Of a stretch of 64,000 nucleotides of DNA, positions 34,840-43,621 are shown one piece after another. This DNA is from Peptococcaceae bacterium (GTDB taxonomy: Bacteria > Bacillota > Peptococcia > Peptococcales > Peptococcaceae), in the NCBI GenBank assembly GCA_017399005.1, contig JAFQEO010000008.1:1-64000 (forward strand), given 5' to 3'. The number at the start of each line of letters is the position of its first letter. The stretch's first letter is position 1. A model generated the notes under the pieces. That model searched no databases, was not told the origin of the DNA, and saw only the letters and a list, made by a program, of their open reading frames with translations. Made by a program: the position numbers and the translations under genes.

Positions 34840-35079
34840 ATGCACCAGTTTATGAATATCGGATTTGACAACATGGTGTCGGTAGAGCGTATTGTCGCTA
34901 TTGTTTCGCCGGAAAGCGCACCGGTAAGACGGCTTGTGCAGGAGGCGAAAGATGCGGGGAGAGTGGTGGATGTCACGCACGGCCGCAAGACAAGAGCTGT
35001 AGTTTTTACCGACAGCCAGTATATTCTTCTGTCGGCCATTCAGCCGGAAACACTGACAGGCCGGCTGGAAACCGAATAA
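34840..35079 (+). CDS. remA: Extracellular matrix regulator RemA (DUF370)
   Basis: 79 residues with the whole DUF370 pattern: MNIGFDNMVSVERIVAIVSP, SAPVRRLVQEAKDAGRVVD and THGRKTRAVVFTDSQYILLS. RemA forms rings that wrap DNA and, in B. subtilis, activates matrix and osmoprotection genes. In anaerobes its role is unstudied. GGAGG lies at 34827 before the ATG. It sits between yicC and gmk, the usual neighbours. Confidence 0.93.
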   Translation: MHQFMNIGFDNMVSVERIVAIVSPESAPVRRLVQEAKDAGRVVDVTHGRKTRAVVFTDSQYILLSAIQPETLTGRLETE

Positions 35080-35136
35080 TTGTCCTGCTATGCTGTTAAA
35101 ACAGAACACAGCAGGGAAATACTAGAGGTGAATGCT

Positions 35137-35739
35137 ATGCAGCAGGAAACAAAACGCGGCACACTGGTGGTACTGTCCGGCCCATCCGGCACAGGGAAAG
35201 GCACTGTGTGCGGTGTGGTGCGGAATCATCTGGGGGATGCAGTCCGCTACTCGATTTCGGCAACAACAAGAAAACCGCGTACCGGTGAGGAACACGGCCG
35301 CGAATATTTCTTCTTCACAAAAGAGGAATTTGAGACACTGCGTGACCAGAACGGATTTCTGGAATGGGCGCAGGTATATGATAACTACTATGGCACACCG
35401 CGTGCTTTTGTAGAGGAAGTACTGGCTTCCGGGAAAGACTGCATTCTGGAGATTGACCCGCAGGGGGCACTGCAGGTGCGCAAAGCAACCGATGAGGCTG
35501 TACTGGTGTTTATTGCACCGCCATCGCTGGAAGAACTGCGCAGCCGGTTAACAGGCCGCGGTACGGAATCAGCAGAAGAAGTGGAAAAACGGTTAAGCTG
35601 TGCTGAAAGTGAGCTGGCATACCGGGATAAATATGACTATATCATCATTAACGATGATGTGGAAACCGCAGCTGCGAAAATGGAAGCCATCTTACTGGCG
35701 GAAAAATGCCGCAGTGCACGCAATCTGGATTTAAAATAA
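35137..35739 (+). CDS. gmk: Guanylate kinase
   Basis: 200 residues. P-loop LSGPSGTGKGTV near the start, the GMP-binding SISATTRKPRTGEEHGREYFF, and a LIEIDPQG-like CILEIDPQGALQV segment. It phosphorylates GMP to GDP. The ATG at 35137 has GAGGTG 7 bases upstream; an in-frame GTG or ATG further up lacks one. It is co-transcribed with remA and rpoZ. Confidence 0.96.
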   Translation: MQQETKRGTLVVLSGPSGTGKGTVCGVVRNHLGDAVRYSISATTRKPRTGEEHGREYFFFTKEEFETLRDQNGFLEWAQVYDNYYGTPRAFVEEVLASGKDCILEIDPQGALQVRKATDEAVLVFIAPPSLEELRSRLTGRGTESAEEVEKRLSCAESELAYRDKYDYIIINDDVETAAAKMEAILLAEKCRSARNLDLK

Positions 35740-35767
35740 GTCTGAGAAAACATGGAGGGTCTTAATT

Positions 35768-35974
35768 ATGGTAGAACCGACAATTGACAAATTATTAACA
35801 AAAGCAGACAGCAAATATTCTTTGGTTTGTGCAGCAGCAAAACGCGCAAGAGAAATCGTGGATGGTGCTGAGCCAATGAACAGCGGGGATGCAAAAAAAC
35901 CGGTTACTATGGCACTGCAGGAAATCGGCGAAGATAAAATTTCTTACGAACAGACAACTGAAGGCATTAAATAA
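35768..35974 (+). CDS. rpoZ: DNA-directed RNA polymerase omega subunit
   Basis: 68 residues. The conserved TIDKLLTKADSKYSLVCAAAKRAREI and KPVTMALQEI are the omega fold that chaperones the beta-prime subunit. GGAGGG precedes the ATG. Its stop codon TAA is followed directly by the coaBC ATG. Confidence 0.93.
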   Translation: MVEPTIDKLLTKADSKYSLVCAAAKRAREIVDGAEPMNSGDAKKPVTMALQEIGEDKISYEQTTEGIK

Positions 35975-37171
35975 ATGGCAAATGTAATTGTAGGAGTAAC
36001 CGGCGGAATTGCCGCCTACAAAGCTGCCGAGCTGGTGAGCCTGCTGGGCAAGCAGGGGCATGCGGTGCGCTGCATTATGACCGATGCGGCACAGCAGTTT
36101 ATCACTCCGCTGACCTTGCAGACATTATCCGGCAATCCGGTGTACACCAGTATGTTTCAGATGCAGGAAAATCCCGAGTGGCAGGTAGAGCACATCGGGC
36201 TGGCCCGCTGGGCCGACTGTGTGCTGATTGTTCCTGCAACTGCAGATTTTATCGGAAAAGTGGCTCATGGCCTGGCCGATGATCTGCTGTCTACATGCGT
36301 AATGGCGACAGCAGCACCGGTATTTTTTGCACCTGCTATGAATGATCAGATGTATGCTAATCCGCTGGTACAGCGCAATATAGATATTCTGCGGGAAGCA
36401 GGCTACGGCTTTGTGGACCCGGTGGAAGGGAATCTGGCCTGCGGCACTTCCGGCAAAGGAAAAATGGCCAGTCCGGAAAGAATTGCAGCTGTGCTGGAAA
36501 CTCTGCGGGAGCAGGACATGAAAGGCGTACGGCTTGTGGTAACTGCCGGCCCAACCCGGGAGGTTCTTGACCCTGTCCGTTATCTGACGAATCACAGCAG
36601 CGGGAAAATGGGATATGCCATTGCCCGTCAGGCAGCTAACCGCGGTGCCGATGTGGTACTGGTGAGCGGTCCGTCCAGTCAGGCGGTGCCTGCGAATGTT
36701 ACCCTGGTGCCGGTACAGTCGGCGCGTGATATGTTTGAAGCGGTAAAACAGCAGTATGCACAGGCGGATATTGTTATCAAGGCCGCGGCTGTGGCGGATT
36801 ACCGGCCAAAAACTGTGGCAGCACAGAAAATAAAAAAATCTGACGGCGATATGGTGCTGGAACTGGAGCGTAATCCGGATATTCTGGCATGGCTGGGCGA
36901 GCACAAAAACCATCAGATTCTGATGGGGTTTGCGGCGGAAACCAATGATGTGAAGCAGCATGCACTTGGAAAACTACAGCGCAAGCATCTGGATTTTATC
37001 GCAGCCAATGATGTGACACAGCAGCATAGCGGATTTGGCAAAGACACCAATCAGATTACAGTCTATGGAGCTGATGGCAGTGTGCATGAACTGCCGGTGC
37101 TTTCCAAGGAGGATGCGGCAGACTGCCTGCTGAATCTGGTGCTGGAAGCATATCAGAATAGAAAACCATAG
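35975..37171 (+). CDS. coaBC: Bifunctional phosphopantothenoylcysteine decarboxylase/phosphopantothenate-cysteine ligase
   Basis: 398 residues. The CoaC half (1-180) has the flavin site IVGVTGGIAAYKAAELVSL and the PAMNDQMYANP substrate motif, with the CGTSGKGKMA Cys clamp. The CoaB half (from about 185) has TAGPTREVLDPVRYLTNHSS and a dinucleotide-type KAAAVADYRP site. The two steps take 4'-phosphopantothenate to 4'-phosphopantetheine for CoA. It starts immediately after rpoZ. Confidence 0.96.
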   Translation: MANVIVGVTGGIAAYKAAELVSLLGKQGHAVRCIMTDAAQQFITPLTLQTLSGNPVYTSMFQMQENPEWQVEHIGLARWADCVLIVPATADFIGKVAHGLADDLLSTCVMATAAPVFFAPAMNDQMYANPLVQRNIDILREAGYGFVDPVEGNLACGTSGKGKMASPERIAAVLETLREQDMKGVRLVVTAGPTREVLDPVRYLTNHSSGKMGYAIARQAANRGADVVLVSGPSSQAVPANVTLVPVQSARDMFEAVKQQYAQADIVIKAAAVADYRPKTVAAQKIKKSDGDMVLELERNPDILAWLGEHKNHQILMGFAAETNDVKQHALGKLQRKHLDFIAANDVTQQHSGFGKDTNQITVYGADGSVHELPVLSKEDAADCLLNLVLEAYQNRKP

Positions 37172-37220
37172 TAATTATTCTATAAAAACAAGAAATCATT
37201 TACTCAAGGAGTTGTGACGA

Positions 37221-38402
37221 ATGCGTAAATTATTCACTTCTGAATCTGTAACAGAAGGACATCCGGATAAAATGGCGGACCAGATTTCCGACGCCATTCT
37301 GGACGCGATTATGGAAAAAGACCCGATGGCTCGTGTAGCCTGCGAAACATTCTTAACCACCGGTATGGCTTTAATCGCTGGTGAAATCAGCACCACATGC
37401 TATGTAGACATGCCGAAAATCGTTCGTGAAACCATTAAAGAAATCGGTTACACCAATGCAACCTACGGTTTTGACTGCAACACCAGTGCCGTTCTGACCT
37501 CTATCGATGAACAGTCTCCGGACATTGCAATGGGCGTTGATGCAGCGCTGGAAGCAAGAGAAGGCGATATGGATGAAGCCGATGCAATCGGTGCAGGGGA
37601 CCAGGGGATGATGTTTGGTTATGCAACCAACGAAACCGAAAGCTATATGCCTCTGCCGGTTTATCTGGCACACGGTTTAACCAGAAGACTGACCGAACTG
37701 CGTAAATCCGGTGAAATTTCCTATCTGCTGCCTGATGGCAAATCCCAGGTAACCGTAGAATACGAAAACGAAAAACCGGTTCGTGTAGATGCGGTTGTAA
37801 TCTCCACACAGCATAAAGGAGAGGCAACTCTGGAACAGATTCGTGAAGATGTGATTGAAAAAGTAATCAAACCGGTAATTCCGGCAGAATTCCTGGATGA
37901 AAATACAAAATATTTTATCAACCCGACAGGCCGTTTCGTAATCGGCGGCCCACAGGGCGATACCGGTTTAACCGGTCGTAAAATCATCGTAGATACCTAC
38001 GGTGGTATGGCTCGTCACGGCGGCGGTGCATTCTCCGGGAAAGACTGCACAAAAGTTGACCGTTCCGGTGCTTATGCAGCGCGTTATGTTGCAAAAAATA
38101 TCGTAGCAGCTGGTCTGGCTGACCGTTGTGAAGTACAGCTGGCGTATGCAATCGGTGTTGCACAGCCTGTATCCGTGCTGGTAGATACTTTCGGCACCAA
38201 CAAAGTGGAAGAGGAAAAAATCGCAAAAGCGGTTCTGGAAAACTTCGACCTGCGTCCAGCCGGTATCATTCGTGAACTGGATCTGCGTCGTCCAATCTAT
38301 AAACAGACTGCTGCCTATGGTCACTTTGGTCGCACTGATTTAGACCTGCCATGGGAAAAATTAAACAAAGTGGAAGCGCTGAAAAAAGCAGTTGCTGAAT
38401 AA
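37221..38402 (+). CDS. metK: S-adenosylmethionine synthetase
   Basis: 393 residues, the standard size. Landmarks are [18 protein letters not shown] (ATP), the [17 protein letters not shown] loop, and [18 protein letters not shown] (phosphate and K+ sites). It makes SAM from methionine and ATP. No SAM riboswitch can be seen in the 49 bases upstream. The gene carries two AACAAAGTGGAAG repeats (38199 and 38364); these are the endpoints of the deletion seen in the metK fragment at 27.4 kb. Terminator follows. Confidence 0.97.
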   Translation: MRKLFTSESVTEGHPDKMADQISDAILDAIMEKDPMARVACETFLTTGMALIAGEISTTCYVDMPKIVRETIKEIGYTNATYGFDCNTSAVLTSIDEQSPDIAMGVDAALEAREGDMDEADAIGAGDQGMMFGYATNETESYMPLPVYLAHGLTRRLTELRKSGEISYLLPDGKSQVTVEYENEKPVRVDAVVISTQHKGEATLEQIREDVIEKVIKPVIPAEFLDENTKYFINPTGRFVIGGPQGDTGLTGRKIIVDTYGGMARHGGGAFSGKDCTKVDRSGAYAARYVAKNIVAAGLADRCEVQLAYAIGVAQPVSVLVDTFGTNKVEEEKIAKAVLENFDLRPAGIIRELDLRRPIYKQTAAYGHFGRTDLDLPWEKLNKVEALKKAVAE

Positions 38403-38430
38403 GCTGAATAAAACATAACCAGATTATCAG

Positions 38431-38462
38431 GCCGTCATGTGGAAATGCATGGCGGCTTTTTT
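38431..38462 (+). terminator. Intrinsic terminator of the yicC-metK run
   Basis: GCCGTCATG (38431-38439) pairs with CATGGCGGC (38448-38456), one G-T pair, followed by TTTTTT. Confidence 0.88.
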
Positions 38463-38492
38463 GCGCCCTGCAGTAAATTGCATGTGCCGTTT

Positions 38493-38521
38493 TTGCAGTT
38501 TTAAATCAGCTGTGTTATAAT
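38493..38521 (+). promoter_or_regulatory. Promoter of the DUF445-sbcDC operon
   Basis: TTGCAG (38493-38498), 17-base spacer, TATAAT (38516-38521), about 70 bases before the first gene. Confidence 0.75.
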
Positions 38522-38593
38522 AAAATATTAGTGTTTTGCTATGAATGTTTTATAAATAGATTTATCGTAATATGGAAATGGAGATGATTGGTT

Positions 38594-41500
38594 ATGCTGG
38601 CACAGCTGCTGACAGAAACCATATTCGGTGCATTAACCGGTTATATAACCAATGATACAGCGATTCGCAGCCTGTTTCAGCCAGGCGGTGTTATCGAAAA
38701 AACACGGGACGATTTTGCCAGAGAGGCGGGGCTTCTGCTGGAAGAACAGGTACTGACCAGAGCTGTTCTGGAGCAGCAGATGGCTCTGCCGGAAGTGCAG
38801 CAGGCGTTATCGGAAATTCTGCAGGATTTTCTGATGGAACGGCTGCCACAGGCAATGGCGCAGCAGAAGCTCGGTGATTTGCCGGAGTATGATGAAATAA
38901 CTGCGTTTCTGCATGAACTTCTGCTGCAATTTATGGAGCGTGAAGAAGAGCAGCTTCTGCATCTGCTGAAAAAGTATCTGCCGACCGAACAGATTCTGAC
39001 AGAACAGCAGTGTGAAAAACTGAGCACTCGACTTGAGCAGGTACTTCTGGATACTTTGCAGCAGGAAACGTTTATAGGAAGATTATGGAACGGATGGCTG
39101 GCGGAACACGGTGAAAAAACACTGGAACAGCTTGATTTAGGTGTTCTGTGCGATACGGTGATGCATAATGCTGCCGAGATGTGCGGTCAGTGGCCGCAGC
39201 AGATAAAACAGCAGTATGGAGAAGAACTGCGTCAGCTTCTGCTGCAGACAGTGCAGAAAATTGAACTGCGTCCGGTTTTGCTGGAGCTGGATGGTGTTAT
39301 GGCGCAGTATACGCTGCAGCAGTATCTTCGTTGTGATGAAACCGAGCTGGCGGTATTGCTGGAGCATGCGCTTGAATCGGAACAGGGAAAAGCTCTGCTG
39401 GCAATGATAACGGCACAGATGCTGCATGCACTGGAAACCATTGATATGCCGGCGGCAGAAGTTGTGCCGGAAGGGCTGCTGAAACAACTGGCTCCATTAT
39501 TACAGCAGCAGATTCCAGTTGTGATGGAACAGGTGCTGGACTGGCTGCGGGCAAACAGCCAATCGGTAAACAGTATGCTGGAAAGCGCTGTGGATGAAGT
39601 TGCCGAGGAACTGGGCGGCATGAAAGGGATGCTGCTGGAGCAGCTGAAAGAAACCGTGCTGAGCCAGGTGCTGGAACAGAACAGCCTGGTGGATTTGCTG
39701 CAGCAGACGGTTATAAATGAACAGACTACCAGTGAGGCAGCTGAAATATTGATGCAGATGGTTCAGCAACAGCTGACAGAACAGAAACTGGGAGAACTGG
39801 TTTGCAAGTTAAATGAAAAGCAGGCGCTGGAAAAAATTCTACAGGCATTTCTTACGGAAAATCTGCATCGTATGATGAATCGTTCCGGCTCTGCATGGAT
39901 GCAGAAACTGCTGGACTGGAAGCCGGGTTCGCTGCATCTGGCTGACCGGCAGCCGCAGATTGAAACATATCTGGCCGACATAGTGATGCACGGAATCGAC
40001 CGGATTCCTCTGGATGGGTGGATTCTGCAGTGTGGTTCTGCTCTGAAACAGAAAAATATTGCGGAACTGCTGCATTTGGACGAAACACAGATGCAGAACA
40101 TCATGGAACAGGCGGTTCATTATGGGTGCGGCTATCTGGAAAAAACACTGCCTGTATGCAGTGCAGAAGCGTTATACCGGCCTTTATACGATAATCTGCA
40201 GCAGATGCTGAAGCAGAACGGGCAGCGCTGGATTCACAGCCTGATGTCGGAGTGCACCGTAGAAACTCTGCTGGAAGCTGCGCGTAACTGGATGCAGACC
40301 AAACAGCCAGAACTGGTTGCTATGGTGTCGAAAACAGGTCTGGATTATATGCAGGGGCAGCTGAGCAGACTGGCAGAAGATCAGATTCAGCAGCTAAGCA
40401 ACGAGGAAATGCTGAAACTGGTGCAGGATTTAATGGGGCGTGAGCTGAAACCATTGAATTATCTGGGTGCCGGTATGGGTGCTGTTGCCGGGGCTACTGT
40501 AGGAACCGCACTGTCGGCGGCACTGCCGGTAACCGCTGCTGCCGGGCCTGCTATGATGGCAAGTGTACTGGCCGGGAAATCGGCGGTGTTTGGTGCGGTT
40601 GGCTACACCACGAACTGTGCGGCGGTAAAAGGGCTGTTCTGGCCTTATGAACCGGTAGGCGGCGTGGAAATGATTCAGGGGGTTATCCCGAAACAGAAAG
40701 CACGGTTTGCACACAGTATGGGCAATCTGGTAGACCGCTATGTGATTAATGAAGATGTTCTTCGGGAAATGCTGCAGAAACTGGCACCGAATCTGAATCA
40801 TTACGGGGAAAAGCTGGCAGAGCAGGAAAATCTGATGCAGATGGCGGCAGCGGAACTGGCAGTAAACCGTAAAAAACTGGTGCAGCCGATGCTGCAATGG
40901 CTGGAACAGAATGGAGAAACTACCAGCCATAATCTGCTGGAAAAACTGGGCGGAATGCCGTTTGCGTTTTTACGCAGCAGCCTGATGGATGGGCGTATGC
41001 TGGAGCAGCAGATGCTGCCGGTGGCAGAACAGTGGCTGAACCGCCAGCTGAAAAGCGATACTTCCCTAGGGCAGATGGTATCCGGCGAACAGTTCTGGAT
41101 TCTGCTGCAGCAGATGATTGCAAGCGCAGAACTGCCGGATTTCTCAGCACTTGTTTACAGACTGCTGCAAAGTGAAAAAAAAATGCAGCAGATAATTGGT
41201 GACGGGACAAGCCAGAAAATAGTAGATGCGATACAGTGTCATATGGAAGACTGGATGCAGCAGAAAGCGAATCAGGAAAAACTGGCATCGCTGGCAGGAC
41301 GGTTTATATCTGCTGAAAAACTGAAACAGTGGCTGGAGCAAAGCAGCGGCAGCTGGGTTGCAGACAGCCTGTCCAGTTTATTTGGCATCGTGGAGCAGGC
41401 GCTACTGCAGCTTCTGCAGAGCAGACAGGCAGATATTACTGTGGCGGTGCAGTCTGCTATTTTAAACCGGATGGGTCTGATGCAGCAGATGGGGTATGCC

Positions 41501-42454
41501 ATGATGGACGGCGATACCATTGTAGCTAGAGTGGTAGAACGGGTGCTGCAGCAGAAACTGCCAATCTTCCTTTCGTTGAAAAGCACAGAACTGCAGGCAT
41601 TATTCCAGACCTGCTGGGAGGACACACTCTTTCCGGCAGTTCTTCAGGTGCCGATTTACCAGAAAGAACTGGAATATGCTATGGAAATGCTGCTGGAACA
41701 GCCGGTACTGCACCAGTGTATCTGCCGGATAAGTGGAAATGCAGTAGAACAGTTTATCAGTCTTCCGGTAGTTCTCTGGGGTCGTCTGTTACGGCCGGAT
41801 ACTTTGCTGAACCGAATGCAGATTCAGCTTGGATTCCAGTGGCAGCATAACGGGAAAGCTGCTGTGCAGGGCTGGGAACCTGTAGTGCTGGACATTTATA
41901 AACAAAAAATCGGCAATGTAACACTGGAACAGATAACTCGCGGATATATGGAAACTGTTCCGGTACGGCAGATTGTACAGTATAATCAGCTATCGGAACT
42001 GCTGCGGGGATTCCAGCTGCGGCTTCAGGAGAATATGGCTGTCACACGGCCGCAGCACTGGCTGGACTGGCCGGAAATTACGGCCGTTATGGAGCAGAGT
42101 GTTCAAAAACTGCTGCATGAGGAATCTGTCTGGCAGTGGATGCAGTATGAGGCAGAATTTCTGGTATTGCAGCTCGCTGAACAGTGGGAGCGGCTTCTGC
42201 CGCCGGATACGCGCAAGGTACTGATTACACCGGCGCTACAGGCAGTGTTCGCTACTGCTGAGACACACGGCACACAGCTGCTGGGTGCCATGAATCTGGC
42301 CCATCTGGCAGAAGAACAGTTGATTGCGATGGACAGCGCCCATCTGGAACGGGTGGTGCGTGGTTTTGCCGGTCATTATCTGGTGCATATTGAGAACAGA
42401 GGCTGGATGGGCGCGGTATTTGCGCTCCCGGGCATGCTGATTTATTTATTCTAG
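38594..42454 (+). CDS. Giant double-DUF445 membrane-associated protein
   Basis: 1286 residues from ATG 38594 (GGAG 10 bases upstream); single DUF445 proteins are usually ~380-450. The first half opens with the DUF445 signature FGALTGYITNDTAIRSLFQP. A second copy begins near residue 620 with a glycine/alanine-rich hydrophobic stretch and FGAVGYTTNCAAVKGLFWPY, then VIPKQKARFAHSMGNLVDRY. The rest of each half is long amphipathic helix, rich in Gln, Leu and Glu, with many LLQQ/MLEQ runs. The C-terminus ends in a hydrophobic GWMGAVFALPGMLIYLF. Single DUF445 proteins (YheB type) are membrane-anchored and of unknown role. It starts the operon with sbcD 9 bases after it. Confidence 0.82.
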   Translation: MLAQLLTETIFGALTGYITNDTAIRSLFQPGGVIEKTRDDFAREAGLLLEEQVLTRAVLEQQMALPEVQQALSEILQDFLMERLPQAMAQQKLGDLPEYDEITAFLHELLLQFMEREEEQLLHLLKKYLPTEQILTEQQCEKLSTRLEQVLLDTLQQETFIGRLWNGWLAEHGEKTLEQLDLGVLCDTVMHNAAEMCGQWPQQIKQQYGEELRQLLLQTVQKIELRPVLLELDGVMAQYTLQQYLRCDETELAVLLEHALESEQGKALLAMITAQMLHALETIDMPAAEVVPEGLLKQLAPLLQQQIPVVMEQVLDWLRANSQSVNSMLESAVDEVAEELGGMKGMLLEQLKETVLSQVLEQNSLVDLLQQTVINEQTTSEAAEILMQMVQQQLTEQKLGELVCKLNEKQALEKILQAFLTENLHRMMNRSGSAWMQKLLDWKPGSLHLADRQPQIETYLADIVMHGIDRIPLDGWILQCGSALKQKNIAELLHLDETQMQNIMEQAVHYGCGYLEKTLPVCSAEALYRPLYDNLQQMLKQNGQRWIHSLMSECTVETLLEAARNWMQTKQPELVAMVSKTGLDYMQGQLSRLAEDQIQQLSNEEMLKLVQDLMGRELKPLNYLGAGMGAVAGATVGTALSAALPVTAAAGPAMMASVLAGKSAVFGAVGYTTNCAAVKGLFWPYEPVGGVEMIQGVIPKQKARFAHSMGNLVDRYVINEDVLREMLQKLAPNLNHYGEKLAEQENLMQMAAAELAVNRKKLVQPMLQWLEQNGETTSHNLLEKLGGMPFAFLRSSLMDGRMLEQQMLPVAEQWLNRQLKSDTSLGQMVSGEQFWILLQQMIASAELPDFSALVYRLLQSEKKMQQIIGDGTSQKIVDAIQCHMEDWMQQKANQEKLASLAGRFISAEKLKQWLEQSSGSWVADSLSSLFGIVEQALLQLLQSRQADITVAVQSAILNRMGLMQQMGYAMMDGDTIVARVVERVLQQKLPIFLSLKSTELQALFQTCWEDTLFPAVLQVPIYQKELEYAMEMLLEQPVLHQCICRISGNAVEQFISLPVVLWGRLLRPDTLLNRMQIQLGFQWQHNGKAAVQGWEPVVLDIYKQKIGNVTLEQITRGYMETVPVRQIVQYNQLSELLRGFQLRLQENMAVTRPQHWLDWPEITAVMEQSVQKLLHEESVWQWMQYEAEFLVLQLAEQWERLLPPDTRKVLITPALQAVFATAETHGTQLLGAMNLAHLAEEQLIAMDSAHLERVVRGFAGHYLVHIENRGWMGAVFALPGMLIYLF

Positions 42455-42463
42455 GAGGCTGTT

Positions 42464-43621
42464 ATGAAGATTTTTCATATATCGGATTTACACATCGGTA
42501 AACAGCTGCATTATTATAATTTAAAAGACGAACAGGAAGATATTCTGGAAAAAATTATCGAGGCTGCCGAACAGGAGCAGCCCGATGTACTGATTATTGC
42601 CGGTGATATTTATGATAAATCGGCACCATCGGCGGAAGCCTACGAAATTTTCGACCACTTTCTGAACCGGCTGACGGAACTGCCGAAGCAGATTCCGGTT
42701 CTGCTGATTGCAGGAAACCATGACAATGCATCCCGTTTGAGCTATGCCAGTGAGTTCTTGGAAAAAAGCAGCATTTATATTTCTGCAAAAGCACCGGTAC
42801 AGGATGAACATCTGAAAAAACTGACGCTGACCGATGAATACGGCGAAGTAGATTTTTATCTGCTGCCGTTTATCCGGCCGCGCGATGTGCGTCATCTTTT
42901 TGATGAAGGCGTGGTAACCAGTTATGATACTGCGGTTGCTGCGGTGCTGGAACGGGAGCAGATTGATTTCAGCCGCCGCAATGTACTGGTGGCGCATCAG
43001 TTTTTTGTGGCCGGTGCATCGGCACCGGAACAGTGTGATTCGGAGCAGGCATATATTGCGGTTGGCGGCATTGACAGCGTGGATATCCGGCATGTAGAGC
43101 GCTTTGATTATGTAGCGCTGGGGCACATTCATGGTGCGCAGAAAATGGGTGCGGAGCATATCCGTTACAGTGGAACACCGCTGAAATATTCAGTAAGTGA
43201 GGCACATCATAAAAAAGGCATCACTGTTATCAACATACAGGAAAAAGGAACTCCTCTGCAGATTGCACAGCTTCCGCTGGAGCCGCTGCATGATGTTTGC
43301 AGACTGGAAGGTACTCTGGAAGAACTGCTGCGGCTGGAAGATGCTCCTGTGCAGGAATTTGTAAGTATTACGCTGAACGATGAAGACGGGCTGTACCGCC
43401 CGAAAGATCAGCTGGAGGAGCGTTATCTCCGGATTCTGGAGGTACGGCTGGACAATGCCAGGGTGCGTCATAAACTGGAACATACCATGTCCAGCGAGGA
43501 ACAGCTGACACCGTTTGAAGCCTTTCAGGAATTTTATCAGGAAATGAACGGGCAGCCGATGAGTGAAGAGGAACTGCGAGTTATTGCAGATGTTATCGAA
43601 ACAGCAGAGGAGAGGGTGTAA
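42464..43621 (+). CDS. sbcD: SbcD exonuclease subunit (Mre11-like)
   Basis: 385 residues of calcineurin-type nuclease. Metal-site motifs appear in order: FHISDLHIGK, IIAGDIYDKSAPSAE, IAGNHDNASR and LGHIHGAQK. With SbcC it opens hairpins and processes double-strand ends and inverted repeats. Its stop is followed directly by the sbcC ATG. Confidence 0.97.
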   Translation: MKIFHISDLHIGKQLHYYNLKDEQEDILEKIIEAAEQEQPDVLIIAGDIYDKSAPSAEAYEIFDHFLNRLTELPKQIPVLLIAGNHDNASRLSYASEFLEKSSIYISAKAPVQDEHLKKLTLTDEYGEVDFYLLPFIRPRDVRHLFDEGVVTSYDTAVAAVLEREQIDFSRRNVLVAHQFFVAGASAPEQCDSEQAYIAVGGIDSVDIRHVERFDYVALGHIHGAQKMGAEHIRYSGTPLKYSVSEAHHKKGITVINIQEKGTPLQIAQLPLEPLHDVCRLEGTLEELLRLEDAPVQEFVSITLNDEDGLYRPKDQLEERYLRILEVRLDNARVRHKLEHTMSSEEQLTPFEAFQEFYQEMNGQPMSEEELRVIADVIETAEERV

